Shown: positions 9,566 through 18,053 of the stretch, piece after piece
How positions within the stretch are numbered: the first letter of the stretch is position 1
Layout: every line of letters starts with the position of its first letter
Notes under the pieces: generated by a model
The model's input: only the letters and a program-made list of their open reading frames with translations
Databases searched by the model: none
What the model was told of the DNA's origin: nothing
Program-made: the position numbers and the translations under genes
Origin: Gammaproteobacteria bacterium
GTDB taxonomy: Bacteria; Pseudomonadota; Gammaproteobacteria; Steroidobacterales; Woeseiaceae
Length of the DNA: 32,500 nt
NCBI GenBank assembly: GCA_018677555.1
Contig: JAHHOT010000180.1
Coordinates: 1 to 32,500 of the forward strand
Direction of reading: 5' to 3'

Positions 9566-10060
9566 ATGACCGTGATTGAGTCTGTCGTAAACTGGATAGA
9601 AGGCGGCGTTATCAATAGCTGGGTGGTTGGCAGTGCCTGGGTCTGGCCGACGCTGGAAATTCTTCATTTCGTCGGACTGTCGTTGTTGCTCGGCGCGATT
9701 GTTGTCGTCGATCTGCGCATGGCGGGCCTCATTCGGTCGCTCGAACTCACCGCCGTGACACGCTTGCTGCCATTGGCGGGGCTGGGGTTCCTGATCAACG
9801 TCACAACCGGCGTGTTGTTCTTCTTCGGCGACCCGGCGCGCTATTCCGTCAACGTCGGTTTTCAGATCAAGATGTTACTGGTGGTGCTCGCAGGGGTGAA
9901 TGCACTCTGGTTCTTTATGAAGATCGAACCGCAGGTGCAGCACTGGACACCCGGCAGCGCACCACCGTTGACGGCGCGTCTCGTCGGCGTAACGTCGCTG
10001 GCCACGTGGTTCGGAGTCCTCCTGCTGGGGCGCCTGATCCCCTACATCGGAACGGGTTAG
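9566..10060 (+). CDS. Multi-TM membrane protein, DUF6644-like
   Basis: 164 aa; WPTLEILHFVGLSLLLGAIVVVDLRMAG, C-terminal GRLIPYIGTG; starts 4 nt after the previous gene. Confidence 0.65.
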   Translation: MTVIESVVNWIEGGVINSWVVGSAWVWPTLEILHFVGLSLLLGAIVVVDLRMAGLIRSLELTAVTRLLPLAGLGFLINVTTGVLFFFGDPARYSVNVGFQIKMLLVVLAGVNALWFFMKIEPQVQHWTPGSAPPLTARLVGVTSLATWFGVLLLGRLIPYIGTG

Positions 10061-10063
10061 GCG

Positions 10064-10771
10064 ATGCCTCATAACTTCCACTGGCAAGGCAAGCCGCTTG
10101 CCGCCGTGCTGCTGGCAATTTTCGCCGCACTTCTGGCCGTGACCGCCAGCGCTCATGGCGTCAGCGGCACCGATGCCGCCTTTCTCGAGAGGAGCAGCGG
10201 CATAAATTTGCCGGGCTTCACCTACCTGGGCGCGAAGCACATGGTCACCGGCTATGATCATCTGCTGTACCTGACCGGTGTCATATTTTTTCTGCGTCAC
10301 CTGCGCGACGTCGCTTTATATGTAACGCTTTTTGCCCTTGGCCACAGCATCACGCTGTTGACCGGCGTACTCGCCGGACTGCAGCTCAATGCGTACATCG
10401 TCGACGCGGTCATCGGCCTGTCCATCGTCTACAAAGCCTTCGAAAACCTGGGCGGTTTCCGCGCTTGTTTCGGCGTCCAGCCCAACCCCAAAGGCGCGGT
10501 ATTTCTGTTCGGCCTGGTGCACGGATTCGGCCTGGCAACGAAGTTGCAGGATCTCGCACTGTCCGACGAGGGGCTGGTGGCGAACATGATCGCATTCAAC
10601 GTTGGCGTGGAGATCGGGCAGTTACTGGCGCTCGTTTTTCTGCTGACTTTCTTCAACATCTGGCGCTCAACGCCGGGGTTTGCAAAACACGCCTACGGCT
10701 TTAACGTGCTGTTGATGTTCGCGGGCTTTGCCTTGTTCGGTTATCAGACCATGGGATTCTTTTATGAATAA
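10064..10771 (+). CDS. HupE/UreJ-like (nickel/cobalt permease family) membrane protein
   Basis: 235 aa; signal peptide ending ASA|HGVSG, KHMVTGYDHLLYL, LFALGHSITL, LVHGFGLA, AFNVGVEIGQL. Confidence 0.85.
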   Translation: MPHNFHWQGKPLAAVLLAIFAALLAVTASAHGVSGTDAAFLERSSGINLPGFTYLGAKHMVTGYDHLLYLTGVIFFLRHLRDVALYVTLFALGHSITLLTGVLAGLQLNAYIVDAVIGLSIVYKAFENLGGFRACFGVQPNPKGAVFLFGLVHGFGLATKLQDLALSDEGLVANMIAFNVGVEIGQLLALVFLLTFFNIWRSTPGFAKHAYGFNVLLMFAGFALFGYQTMGFFYE

Positions 10772-11390
10772 TGGTTCACATTCATCTGGAAGCATCTTGA
10801 AAGGTGTGCTGGCGTCATTTCTCGCGGCCGCATTGGTGACGGTTCTTTTCGTCCTGCCCGCGGAGTACGGCAAGGACCCGACCGGAATTGGCGATGTGCT
10901 GGGTCTCACGGGTATTGCCGCAGAGCGGCACAGCCCGACAATGGTAATGGAGGGAGCGTTCCCGGCCATCGTCGAGGACTTCGACGAGTACGAGCCACCG
11001 ATCATCGGGCTGCCGTTCAGCGCGACGCTCGACGGTGGCTTTGCGACGCAAACAGTCAACATCTCGTTGCAACCCGGCGAGCAGGTGGAGTACAAGGCAG
11101 TCATGGAGCGCGGCGACATGCTCGTCTACTCCTGGACCAGCAACGCCTCGGAAATTTATACGGATTTTCACGCCGATCCGGGACGCAAAGCCGACGGATA
11201 CCCGGCGGGATACTTCGTCCGTTACGTCGAATCGGAGTCAGGCGAGGGGCACGGCTCGATTGTCGCGCCTTTCACGGGGAACCACGGCTGGTACTGGCTC
11301 AACATCAGCGAGGAAGACGTCGACATCGAGTTGAGAGTCGCCGGTTACTTTGACACGATCAACGAACTCGGCCGCTCGTTTCAGTACTGA
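10764..11390 (+). CDS. Single-TM 'transmembrane anchor' type protein with periplasmic C-terminal domain
   Basis: ATG at 10764 overlaps hupE by 8 nt; SILKGVLASFLAAALVTVLFVLPAEYGKDPTGIGDVLGL, GNHGWYWLN. Confidence 0.7.
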   Translation: MNNGSHSSGSILKGVLASFLAAALVTVLFVLPAEYGKDPTGIGDVLGLTGIAAERHSPTMVMEGAFPAIVEDFDEYEPPIIGLPFSATLDGGFATQTVNISLQPGEQVEYKAVMERGDMLVYSWTSNASEIYTDFHADPGRKADGYPAGYFVRYVESESGEGHGSIVAPFTGNHGWYWLNISEEDVDIELRVAGYFDTINELGRSFQY

Positions 11391-11403
11391 TTGAGCGCCG
11401 ATC

Positions 11404-11877
11404 TCAGGACTCGGTTGATTCGAGCGCGACGTACATGCGTCTGAGTTGCTCGTAGAGCTGGTCGAGACCGTCTTTGCCGAACGCTTCCTCTATCTGCGCA
11501 TAACAGGCCTCGGAATCCGGCGCGACCGCCTCGAACAGCCGGCGGCCGTCACGCGTCAACGAAACAATCGAGCGGCGCTGATCGGTTTCGACGCGGGTGC
11601 GTTTCACATAGCGCTTGGTTTCCAGGAACTGCAATATGCGCGTGAGGCTCGGGGCCAACAGCATACAACGCTCAGCCAGTTCACTGACCTCCAGTCCGTC
11701 CACCTCGGCGAGTCCGCGTATCACCCGCCACTGCTGCTCCGTCAAACCGTGACGCCGCAACATAGGCCGGAATCGACGCATTGCGGATTCACGCGCCTGC
11801 AACAACGCCATCGGCAGGGAGTGCGCGAAATCGCGCATCGGCAATCGCGCGTTGTTTTTCTGCCTGTCGTCTGCCAT
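11404..11877 (-). CDS. hpaR: MarR family regulator, HpaR-like
   Basis: SLPMALLQARESAMRRFRPMLRRHGLTEQQWRVIRGLAE; DQRRSIVSLTRDG wing. The ORF can start at 11910, but MADDRQ at 11877 follows the upstream stop. Confidence 0.85.
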   Translation of the reverse strand: MADDRQKNNARLPMRDFAHSLPMALLQARESAMRRFRPMLRRHGLTEQQWRVIRGLAEVDGLEVSELAERCMLLAPSLTRILQFLETKRYVKRTRVETDQRRSIVSLTRDGRRLFEAVAPDSEACYAQIEEAFGKDGLDQLYEQLRRMYVALESTES

Positions 11878-11882
11878 TTCGG

Positions 11883-12485
11883 TCAGGGCTGGTGTTTGCC
11901 AGCTTCCCAACCACCATTGGCGCCAATGGTCTCTCGCGCGACCTGTGCCGGTAATTCCTCGATTTCCGTTGCCATCGAATCGTTCCAGCGGTTCAGGAAA
12001 CCGAACAACGCGACCGAAGCGACGATTTCGACGACCTGGCCTTCATCGAAATGTTCGTAGGCGGCGGCAAAGTCGTCGGCGGTCGTCTGCGCGGGAGACA
12101 TGGCACCGTGGTAAGCAAGCCTGAGCGCTGCGCGCTCCGCCTCGCTGAACAGGTCGCTGGTCTCGAAACTCCAGACGTTTGCAATTTTTTCGGCTGATGC
12201 AGCATAGATCTTGCTCAGGTTTGCCATGTGTGCCTGGCAATAGCGGCAGCCCGCGACCTGGCTTGCGATCAGGCTGACCAGCATCTTCAGCTCTTCTGCA
12301 ACCGTGCCCTCGTACAGTACGACCTTGTTGAGTTCCATGAAAGCACGCACGATATTCGGCCGTCTGGCCATCGTTTGAATACTGTTGGGCGTGAAGCCAC
12401 GCGTCTCGCGGTAATGAATGAAGCGCTCCTGAATGTCTTCGGGCACCGCGTCGAACGGCAATGGTTGCATATGTGGCATCGGCAC
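11883..12485 (-). CDS. Carboxymuconolactone decarboxylase / AhpD-like family protein
   Basis: 200 aa; MLVSLIASQVAGCRYCQAHMANL (CxxC...H). Confidence 0.85.
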   Translation of the reverse strand: MPMPHMQPLPFDAVPEDIQERFIHYRETRGFTPNSIQTMARRPNIVRAFMELNKVVLYEGTVAEELKMLVSLIASQVAGCRYCQAHMANLSKIYAASAEKIANVWSFETSDLFSEAERAALRLAYHGAMSPAQTTADDFAAAYEHFDEGQVVEIVASVALFGFLNRWNDSMATEIEELPAQVARETIGANGGWEAGKHQP

Positions 12486-12500
12486 TCCTCGATGTGTGAG

Positions 12501-13334
12501 TCAGGCGGCTGCGTCCAGGTCAAACCTGGCGACCGTGCAGCCCACCGCGAAGATCGGCAGGTCGGCGGTATAGAATTGCAGTGTGCCTGGAACTCGCGCT
12601 GCTGCCGCGATCGCAATGAACGTCCGAATCTCGAAGCCGCCCTGACCCGCGTCGGCGTAGGTCTGCTCGTCGGTGTAGTCGAGCAACGCAGCCTTGTCGT
12701 TGCGCATCAATCGATCGAGAAAGTCGCGATCCCATTCCTCATTGATTTTTCCGGAATCCGGCGTTGCGGGCCAGTGGGAAATGCCGCCGGTACCGACGAT
12801 GGCTATGCGCTCCGGCACCGCGTCACAGGCACGGCGCAGCGCTTCGCCGAAAGCCCACGCACGTGGCAGCGGCGTCAGGGGCGGACCCTGGCAATTGATG
12901 TTTACGGGCACGACCGGCATGTCGAAGCGCGGCGTCAGGAAATTCAACGGCACGATGATCCCGTGATCGAACTTCCACTCCTCGGCATACGCAACGTCGA
13001 CGGTATTCATGATTTCGCGGGTCAGGCGCAGCGACAGGTCGGCATTGCCGGGAATTTTCCGGCGCTCGATTTGCAGCCATTCCGGGTCTTCGATAGGACC
13101 CTCGTAGTAGTCCGCCATGCCGACGCAATAGGCCGGCATATTGTTCATGAAGAAATTGGCGAAATGCTCCGCCGCAACGACAACGAGTGCTTCCGCCCCG
13201 GATGCCTCGATCTCCTGGCGCTGCACATCGAATGCCGCGTAGAACTCTTCTCGCAGCGCTTTGTCCTTGACCAGATTCGCGCGCCCGGTGATGCCCGGTG
13301 CGTGACTGCAAACACCCGCGTATACAAGGCTCAT
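12501..13334 (-). CDS. Extradiol ring-cleavage dioxygenase, LigB-type catalytic subunit
   Basis: Start MSLVYAGVCSHAPGITG at 13334; VVAAEHFANFF, FDHGIIVPLNFL, VGTGGISHWP, INEEWDRDFLD. Confidence 0.85.
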   Translation of the reverse strand: MSLVYAGVCSHAPGITGRANLVKDKALREEFYAAFDVQRQEIEASGAEALVVVAAEHFANFFMNNMPAYCVGMADYYEGPIEDPEWLQIERRKIPGNADLSLRLTREIMNTVDVAYAEEWKFDHGIIVPLNFLTPRFDMPVVPVNINCQGPPLTPLPRAWAFGEALRRACDAVPERIAIVGTGGISHWPATPDSGKINEEWDRDFLDRLMRNDKAALLDYTDEQTYADAGQGGFEIRTFIAIAAAARVPGTLQFYTADLPIFAVGCTVARFDLDAAA

Positions 13335-13666
13335 TGGCTGTTCTCTTCCACGGTGAAACTGTCGCCGCCACCCGTCATGGCATAAATGCCGGCGCGCACC
13401 GGCCCATAGCGCTCGATCCCCTTGCGCATCATGTCGAGATAGTCGAACCATTCGATGCCCAGGAAAGCCGCGTAATGCATCAGGATCTGGCCGTTCACAC
13501 CCAGCACGTACAGGAGTCCAATGTCGCCGTCGCGCAGCGCGCGCCGCTCCTCGTCATCCAGGTCGTAGCTGTCCAGCAAGGCGTCGAGATCCGCCCGGTA
13601 GGATTCCTGCGCAGCCGGGTCGCGATTGAGGACGTAAAGAACCTTCTGCAGGTTATACAGGCTCAT
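13331..13666 (-). CDS. LigA-type small subunit of the extradiol dioxygenase
   Basis: 111 aa; DIGLLYVLGVNGQILMHYAAFLGIEWFDYLDMMRKG; ATGA overlap with the LigB gene. Confidence 0.8.
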   Translation of the reverse strand: MSLYNLQKVLYVLNRDPAAQESYRADLDALLDSYDLDDEERRALRDGDIGLLYVLGVNGQILMHYAAFLGIEWFDYLDMMRKGIERYGPVRAGIYAMTGGGDSFTVEENSQ

Positions 13667-15186
13667 TACGCGCCCAACTTCGGTACCGGGTGGGTGCCCA
13701 TCGCGATGCAGACGTTTTTCGTCTCCATGTAGAACTCGAAACTGTAGTCACCTCCGTCCCGCCCGATACCGCTCGCTTTCATGCCGCCGAACGGAGCTGG
13801 CAGGTGGCGGTTATTCTCGGAGTTTACCCAGATCATCCCGGCATCGATGCCGGCAGCCAATCGATGGCCGCGGCCGATATCATTGGTCCATACATAGCCT
13901 GCAAGGCCGTACTCGATGTCGTTGGCGATGCGCAGCGCGTCCGCTTCATCGGAGAACGGGATTGCCGTTAGCACCGGTCCGAAAATCTCCTGCTGCGCGA
14001 TGCGCATGCTGTTGTCGGCGTCGACGAACAGGGTCGGTTCGACGAAGTTACCCTTGCCATCGAGCGGCGCCGGCTTGCCGCCAGCCGCGATCCGCGCACC
14101 GTCTTGCGGCGCCATCTCGAAGTAGCTGCAAACCTTTTCGAAATGACGCTGGTGAATCAGCGGCCCGATCTCGGTTGCGGGATCCAGCGGATGCCCGACT
14201 TTCAGCTTGCCGATACGCTCGACCAGGCGGCCGATGAATTCGTCCTGAATCGTCTCCTGTACCAGCAAGCGGCTGGACGAGGTACACCGCTCGCCATTCA
14301 GGCTATAAATCATGAACACCACGGCGTCCAGCGCCCGCTCCAGATCGGCATCGTCGAAAACAATGACCGGATTCTTGCCCCCCAGCTCGAAATGCACCCG
14401 TTTCAGCGTGGCGGCGCCCTGCCGCATAATATGGCTGCCGGTCGACGATTCGCCGACGAAAGCAACGGCCTTGATCGCGGGATGCTCGGTCAGCGCCTTG
14501 CCGGCATCCTCTCCCAGGCCCTGCACGCAATTCAGTACGCCCGCAGGAAGTCCCGCTTCGCTGGCGATTTCCGCCAGCATCATCGCGCTATAGGGCGACC
14601 ACTCAGCGGGTTTGTGAACCACCGTGCAGCCGGCTGCCAGCGCCGGCGCTATCTTCCATGTCGACAGCATGAACGGTGTATTCCATGGCGTAATCACACC
14701 GACCGGACCGATTGGCTGGCGGACGGAATAGTTGAGGTGTTGCTCGGCGGGCAGAGACTGGCCGTCACGCGCAGACGGCGCCATGTCGGCGAAGAAACGG
14801 AAGTTGGCGGCACCGCGGATCGCGGCCTTGCTCATGAAGCGATAGGCCTGGCCGGAGTCGAAACTTTCGACGACCGCAATTTCGTGGGCGTTGGCCTCGA
14901 TCGCGTCAGCCACTTTGTGCAGAATCTTCTTGCGCTCCTTGCCCGGTATCGATTGCCAGTGCGCGAACGCCTCGGCTGAGCTGCGGCACGCGGCATCGAT
15001 GTCCTCGGCATTCCCGGCACTGACCTGGCCGATCAGGCTGTTGTCGACAGGCGTGACGTTGTCGAACGTTTTTCCGGAGCGGCCGACAGCGTGCCGGCCA
15101 TCAATGAAATGGGGCAGCGGCGCGTCCCGGAAGCGTTGTAACTGCGTGGCTGCGAGCTCGAGGTTGCCTTCGGCGGTACTGGACAT
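13666..15186 (-). CDS. hpaE: Aldehyde dehydrogenase, 5-carboxymethyl-2-hydroxymuconate semialdehyde dehydrogenase-like
   Basis: ALDH motifs [48 protein letters not shown]; neighbouring hpaF. Likely start MSSTAEG at 15186. Confidence 0.85.
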   Translation of the reverse strand: MSSTAEGNLELAATQLQRFRDAPLPHFIDGRHAVGRSGKTFDNVTPVDNSLIGQVSAGNAEDIDAACRSSAEAFAHWQSIPGKERKKILHKVADAIEANAHEIAVVESFDSGQAYRFMSKAAIRGAANFRFFADMAPSARDGQSLPAEQHLNYSVRQPIGPVGVITPWNTPFMLSTWKIAPALAAGCTVVHKPAEWSPYSAMMLAEIASEAGLPAGVLNCVQGLGEDAGKALTEHPAIKAVAFVGESSTGSHIMRQGAATLKRVHFELGGKNPVIVFDDADLERALDAVVFMIYSLNGERCTSSSRLLVQETIQDEFIGRLVERIGKLKVGHPLDPATEIGPLIHQRHFEKVCSYFEMAPQDGARIAAGGKPAPLDGKGNFVEPTLFVDADNSMRIAQQEIFGPVLTAIPFSDEADALRIANDIEYGLAGYVWTNDIGRGHRLAAGIDAGMIWVNSENNRHLPAPFGGMKASGIGRDGGDYSFEFYMETKNVCIAMGTHPVPKLGA

Positions 15187-15206
15187 TGACGTATCTCGAC
15201 GAGTTC

Positions 15207-15602
15207 TCAACGGGCTTCGCGCCGTGCCATGTAATCGCGAAGGTTGTTTTTCTTGAACGTGAGCACCGGATGGATTTCCTGAATCTCGAAGGAAATCGCG
15301 AGTGGCGAGCTTGCGCTGACGGGCTCGAGAAATTCGCACAACACACGAAACATGTGCTCTCCGGCTTCGCGTCGCAGCGCTTCGGGACGCCCGTGACCCA
15401 GTTTCCAGGTCAGGTGCACAAACTGGTTGTCCGGGTGTCCGTCCGCAATCCTGTAGTGCTCGCGGCGCGCGGCGCGGGTGCGCAATCCGCCGAGCGGGAA
15501 CGCGTCGATGCCGGCTGCGGTCCGGTGCAAGGTCTCAATCAGGTCGCTGATGCTGATGCGCGACTCCAGATTGGAGGAGTATTCGACGATCTGATGTGGC
15601 AT
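15207..15602 (-). CDS. hpaF: 5-carboxymethyl-2-hydroxymuconate delta-isomerase
   Basis: Start MPHQIVEYSSNLE (catalytic Pro after Met, CHMI family); C-terminal ISFEIQEIHPVLTFKKNNLRDYM. Confidence 0.85.
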   Translation of the reverse strand: MPHQIVEYSSNLESRISISDLIETLHRTAAGIDAFPLGGLRTRAARREHYRIADGHPDNQFVHLTWKLGHGRPEALRREAGEHMFRVLCEFLEPVSASSPLAISFEIQEIHPVLTFKKNNLRDYMARREAR

Positions 15603-15630
15603 GCGGAAGCGAGCAGCGCTCGTTGAATTC

Positions 15631-15646
15631 ACTTAACATGTTAAGT
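15631..15646. promoter_or_regulatory. Candidate HpaR/MarR operator, perfect 16-bp palindrome ACTTAACATGTTAAGT
   Basis: Exact dyad between divergent hpaF and the DapA-fold aldolase; core recurs at 18011. Confidence 0.65.
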
Positions 15647-15708
15647 ATACTCCGCCTCGTCCACAGGTCAAGCGCCGCTCTGCGGCGAATTTCGCGGGGA
15701 GGCATAAC

Positions 15709-16620
15709 ATGGCACAAGACGACCGCCTGAAGGGCTCGATTCCACCGCTGGTTACGCCGATCAGGGAGGGCGAGATCGACTACGACGCTTACGCCGGCCT
15801 GGTCGAATTCCAGATCGCCGAGGGCTCCCACGGCATCCTCGTGAACGGCACGACCTCGGAACCGTCCACGCTCACCGTGGACGAGCGCAATCGGCTCGTG
15901 GACGTCGCAATGGAGGCTGCCGGTGGACGCATTCCCGTCGTCGTTGCCAGCGGCTCGCAGTCGCTGGCTGAATCCGAGCAGCTGACCGGTCATGCAGTGA
16001 AATCGGGCGCGAGCGCGTTGCTCATCGTCACGCCCTACTACATTCGCCCCCCGCAGCGCGGCCTCGTCGAGTACTACCTGTCGCTCAGCCGCAGCCATGA
16101 CACGCCCTGGATGATTTACCACATCCCCGGTCGCACCGCGGTCAGCATGACGCTCGAGTCGATGAAGGAACTGCGCGAGAAATCGCCGAATTTCGTCGGC
16201 ATGAAGCACGCGGTCAACGATCTCGGCTTCGTCACCGAGTGTTTCTCCGCACTCGGCAACGATTTCAAGGTGTTTGTCGGACTGGAAGAGCTGTCGTTTC
16301 CGATGATGACGATCGGCGCCTGCGGGTTGATGAATGCCGTCGGCAACCTGCGACCGGGCATACTGGCCGACATGTGCCAGGCTGTGTGGGACAGCGATCT
16401 GCCAACCGGCCGCGAATTGCACCAGCGGCTGCTGGAGATCAACAAGGCCGTGTTCTTCGATACCAACCCGATCCCGATGAAGTACATGATGAAGCGTCTC
16501 GGCATCATGCCGAGTAACGAACACCGACTGCCGATGAGCCCCGCGACGCCGGAACTCGAACAGCGCCTGGACGGCGTATTGCGCCGCGCGGGCTTGCTGC
16601 AGGAGGACAATTCCGCATGA
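15709..16620 (+). CDS. DHDPS/DapA-fold aldolase, probably 2,4-dihydroxyhept-2-ene-1,7-dioate aldolase
   Basis: 303 aa; GSIPPLVTPIREGEIDYDAYAGLVEFQI, GTTSEPSTL, IYHIPGRTAVS, FVGMKHA (Schiff-base Lys); hpa cluster context. Confidence 0.8.
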   Translation: MAQDDRLKGSIPPLVTPIREGEIDYDAYAGLVEFQIAEGSHGILVNGTTSEPSTLTVDERNRLVDVAMEAAGGRIPVVVASGSQSLAESEQLTGHAVKSGASALLIVTPYYIRPPQRGLVEYYLSLSRSHDTPWMIYHIPGRTAVSMTLESMKELREKSPNFVGMKHAVNDLGFVTECFSALGNDFKVFVGLEELSFPMMTIGACGLMNAVGNLRPGILADMCQAVWDSDLPTGRELHQRLLEINKAVFFDTNPIPMKYMMKRLGIMPSNEHRLPMSPATPELEQRLDGVLRRAGLLQEDNSA

Positions 16621-17477
16621 GATTCGCGAGCTTTACACGCGCCGGTCGGGCGAGCTATGGCATCGTGCGCGCCGAAGAAGTCGTCGATCTCGGGGCGCGT
16701 GCCGACACTCCCGCGGACCTGCGCGACGCTATTCGACAGGACCGCCTTGCTGCACTGGGCGATCTTGCGGCGACCTTGCCGGCAGACTGTTCGATCAGTG
16801 ACATCAGCTACCTGCCGACGATACCCAACCCGGAAAAAATCATATGTATCGGCGTCAACTACAGCAATCGAAACGAGGAATACAGGGACGGCAGTGACGC
16901 GCCGAAGTACCCGAGCGTGTTCATGCGCAATCGAGACTCACTGGTCGGGCACGAACAGCCGATTATCGACCCCCCGGAATCGGATCAGCTCGACTACGAA
17001 GGCGAAATTGTGATTGTGGTCGGCAAGGAAGGACGGCGTATTCCGCAGGAGCGGGCGCACGAACACGTCGCCGGCCTTACAATCATGAACGAGGGATCGA
17101 TTCGCGATTACCTGCGGCATGCAAAGTTCAACGTCACGCAGGGCAAGAATTTCGAACACTCCGGCTCACTTGGGCCGTGGCTGGTGACGCCCGATGAACT
17201 CGATCCGATGGGTACGCTGCAGGTGTTGACCCGGGTCAACGGTGAGGAGCGGCAGAACGATATTACCGACAACCTGATGTTCCCGTTTCGCTACCTTCTG
17301 GGCTATCTGTCGACGTTTTACCGCCTGCGCCCCGGCGACATCATCGCAACCGGCACACCGAACGGCGCCGGCGCGCGCTTCGACCCGCCCAAATACCTGC
17401 GTGCGGGGGACGTGGTCGAGGTCGAGGTGCCGGGTATCGGGGTACTGCGTAACGCGGTGGAAACGGAAGCGGCCTAG
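16617..17477 (+). CDS. hpaG: Fumarylacetoacetate hydrolase family protein (HpaG-like isomerase/decarboxylase)
   Basis: 286 aa; ICIGVNYSNRNEEY, LDYEGEIVIVVGKEGRRI, GDIIATGTPNGAGA; ATGA overlap with the aldolase. Confidence 0.8.
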   Translation: MRFASFTRAGRASYGIVRAEEVVDLGARADTPADLRDAIRQDRLAALGDLAATLPADCSISDISYLPTIPNPEKIICIGVNYSNRNEEYRDGSDAPKYPSVFMRNRDSLVGHEQPIIDPPESDQLDYEGEIVIVVGKEGRRIPQERAHEHVAGLTIMNEGSIRDYLRHAKFNVTQGKNFEHSGSLGPWLVTPDELDPMGTLQVLTRVNGEERQNDITDNLMFPFRYLLGYLSTFYRLRPGDIIATGTPNGAGARFDPPKYLRAGDVVEVEVPGIGVLRNAVETEAA

Positions 17478-17947
17478 CGCGCCAGCGAGGCGTAGGCGCC
17501 GTTCGAAAAGACCAGTGGCTCGGCCTCCGATGCGCGAAAGCGTTCGACCTCGCCGATGATGATGTAGTGGTCGCCGCAATCATGAATCTGCCCGGTTCTG
17601 CACTCCAGGCAGGCCAGCGTGTCCGGGATCAGCGGAACACCGTACTCCGACATTTCATGCTCGACGCCGTCGAACAAGTTGGCCTCGCTCTTCGCGAACC
17701 GGTTGGACAGCGCCTGCTGGCCGGCGGCGAGGATGTTCACCGCGAACTGGCTGGCGTCCAGGTAAGCCTGTAACGAGCGCGACACCTTGGCGATATTCCA
17801 CAGGATCAGCGGTGGCTCGAGCGACACCGAGCTGAAGCTGTTCGCCGTGATGCCGCAGCGTTCGCCGTCCGCCGCGGTACAGGTCACGATGGTGACCCCG
17901 GTGGTAAATTTTCCGAGGCACTGGCGAAATTTCTTCATCTGATCCAT
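17474..17947 (-). CDS. hpaC: Flavin reductase family protein, 4-HPA 3-monooxygenase reductase component
   Basis: 157 aa; FRQCLGKFTTGVTIVTC...GITANSFSSVSLEPPLILWNI; close to hpaB. Confidence 0.85.
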   Translation of the reverse strand: MDQMKKFRQCLGKFTTGVTIVTCTAADGERCGITANSFSSVSLEPPLILWNIAKVSRSLQAYLDASQFAVNILAAGQQALSNRFAKSEANLFDGVEHEMSEYGVPLIPDTLACLECRTGQIHDCGDHYIIIGEVERFRASEAEPLVFSNGAYASLAR

Positions 17948-18010
17948 GGCGTCCGCTCACTTGCTGTCCGCAGTGCAGTGGCGTTTGCGCTTGACTGCGG
18001 GCAGAATTTA

Positions 18011-18039
18011 ATTAATATGTTAATCATTAATATCTTAAT
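18011..18039. promoter_or_regulatory. Tandem candidate MarR operators ATTAATATGTTAAT and ATTAATATCTTAAT, 15-bp register
   Basis: Two near-palindromes between divergent hpaC and marR2; TTAATATGTTAA matches TTAACATGTTAA at 15633 in 11 of 12 positions. Confidence 0.6.
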
Positions 18040-18053
18040 AAAAGCCTGATCGT

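Noticed and set aside
11404-12485. Possible toxin-antitoxin or defence pair (MarR + small protein)
   Set aside because: Sequences are a MarR/HpaR regulator and an AhpD-like protein within a catabolic operon; no toxin or nuclease motif.
12228-13385. 385-aa ORF antisense to the LigB and AhpD-like genes
   Set aside because: Opposite strand carries conserved family motifs throughout; this is a GC-rich shadow ORF.
15535-16524. 329-aa ORF antisense to the DapA-fold aldolase
   Set aside because: No recognisable motif; aldolase frame is conclusive.
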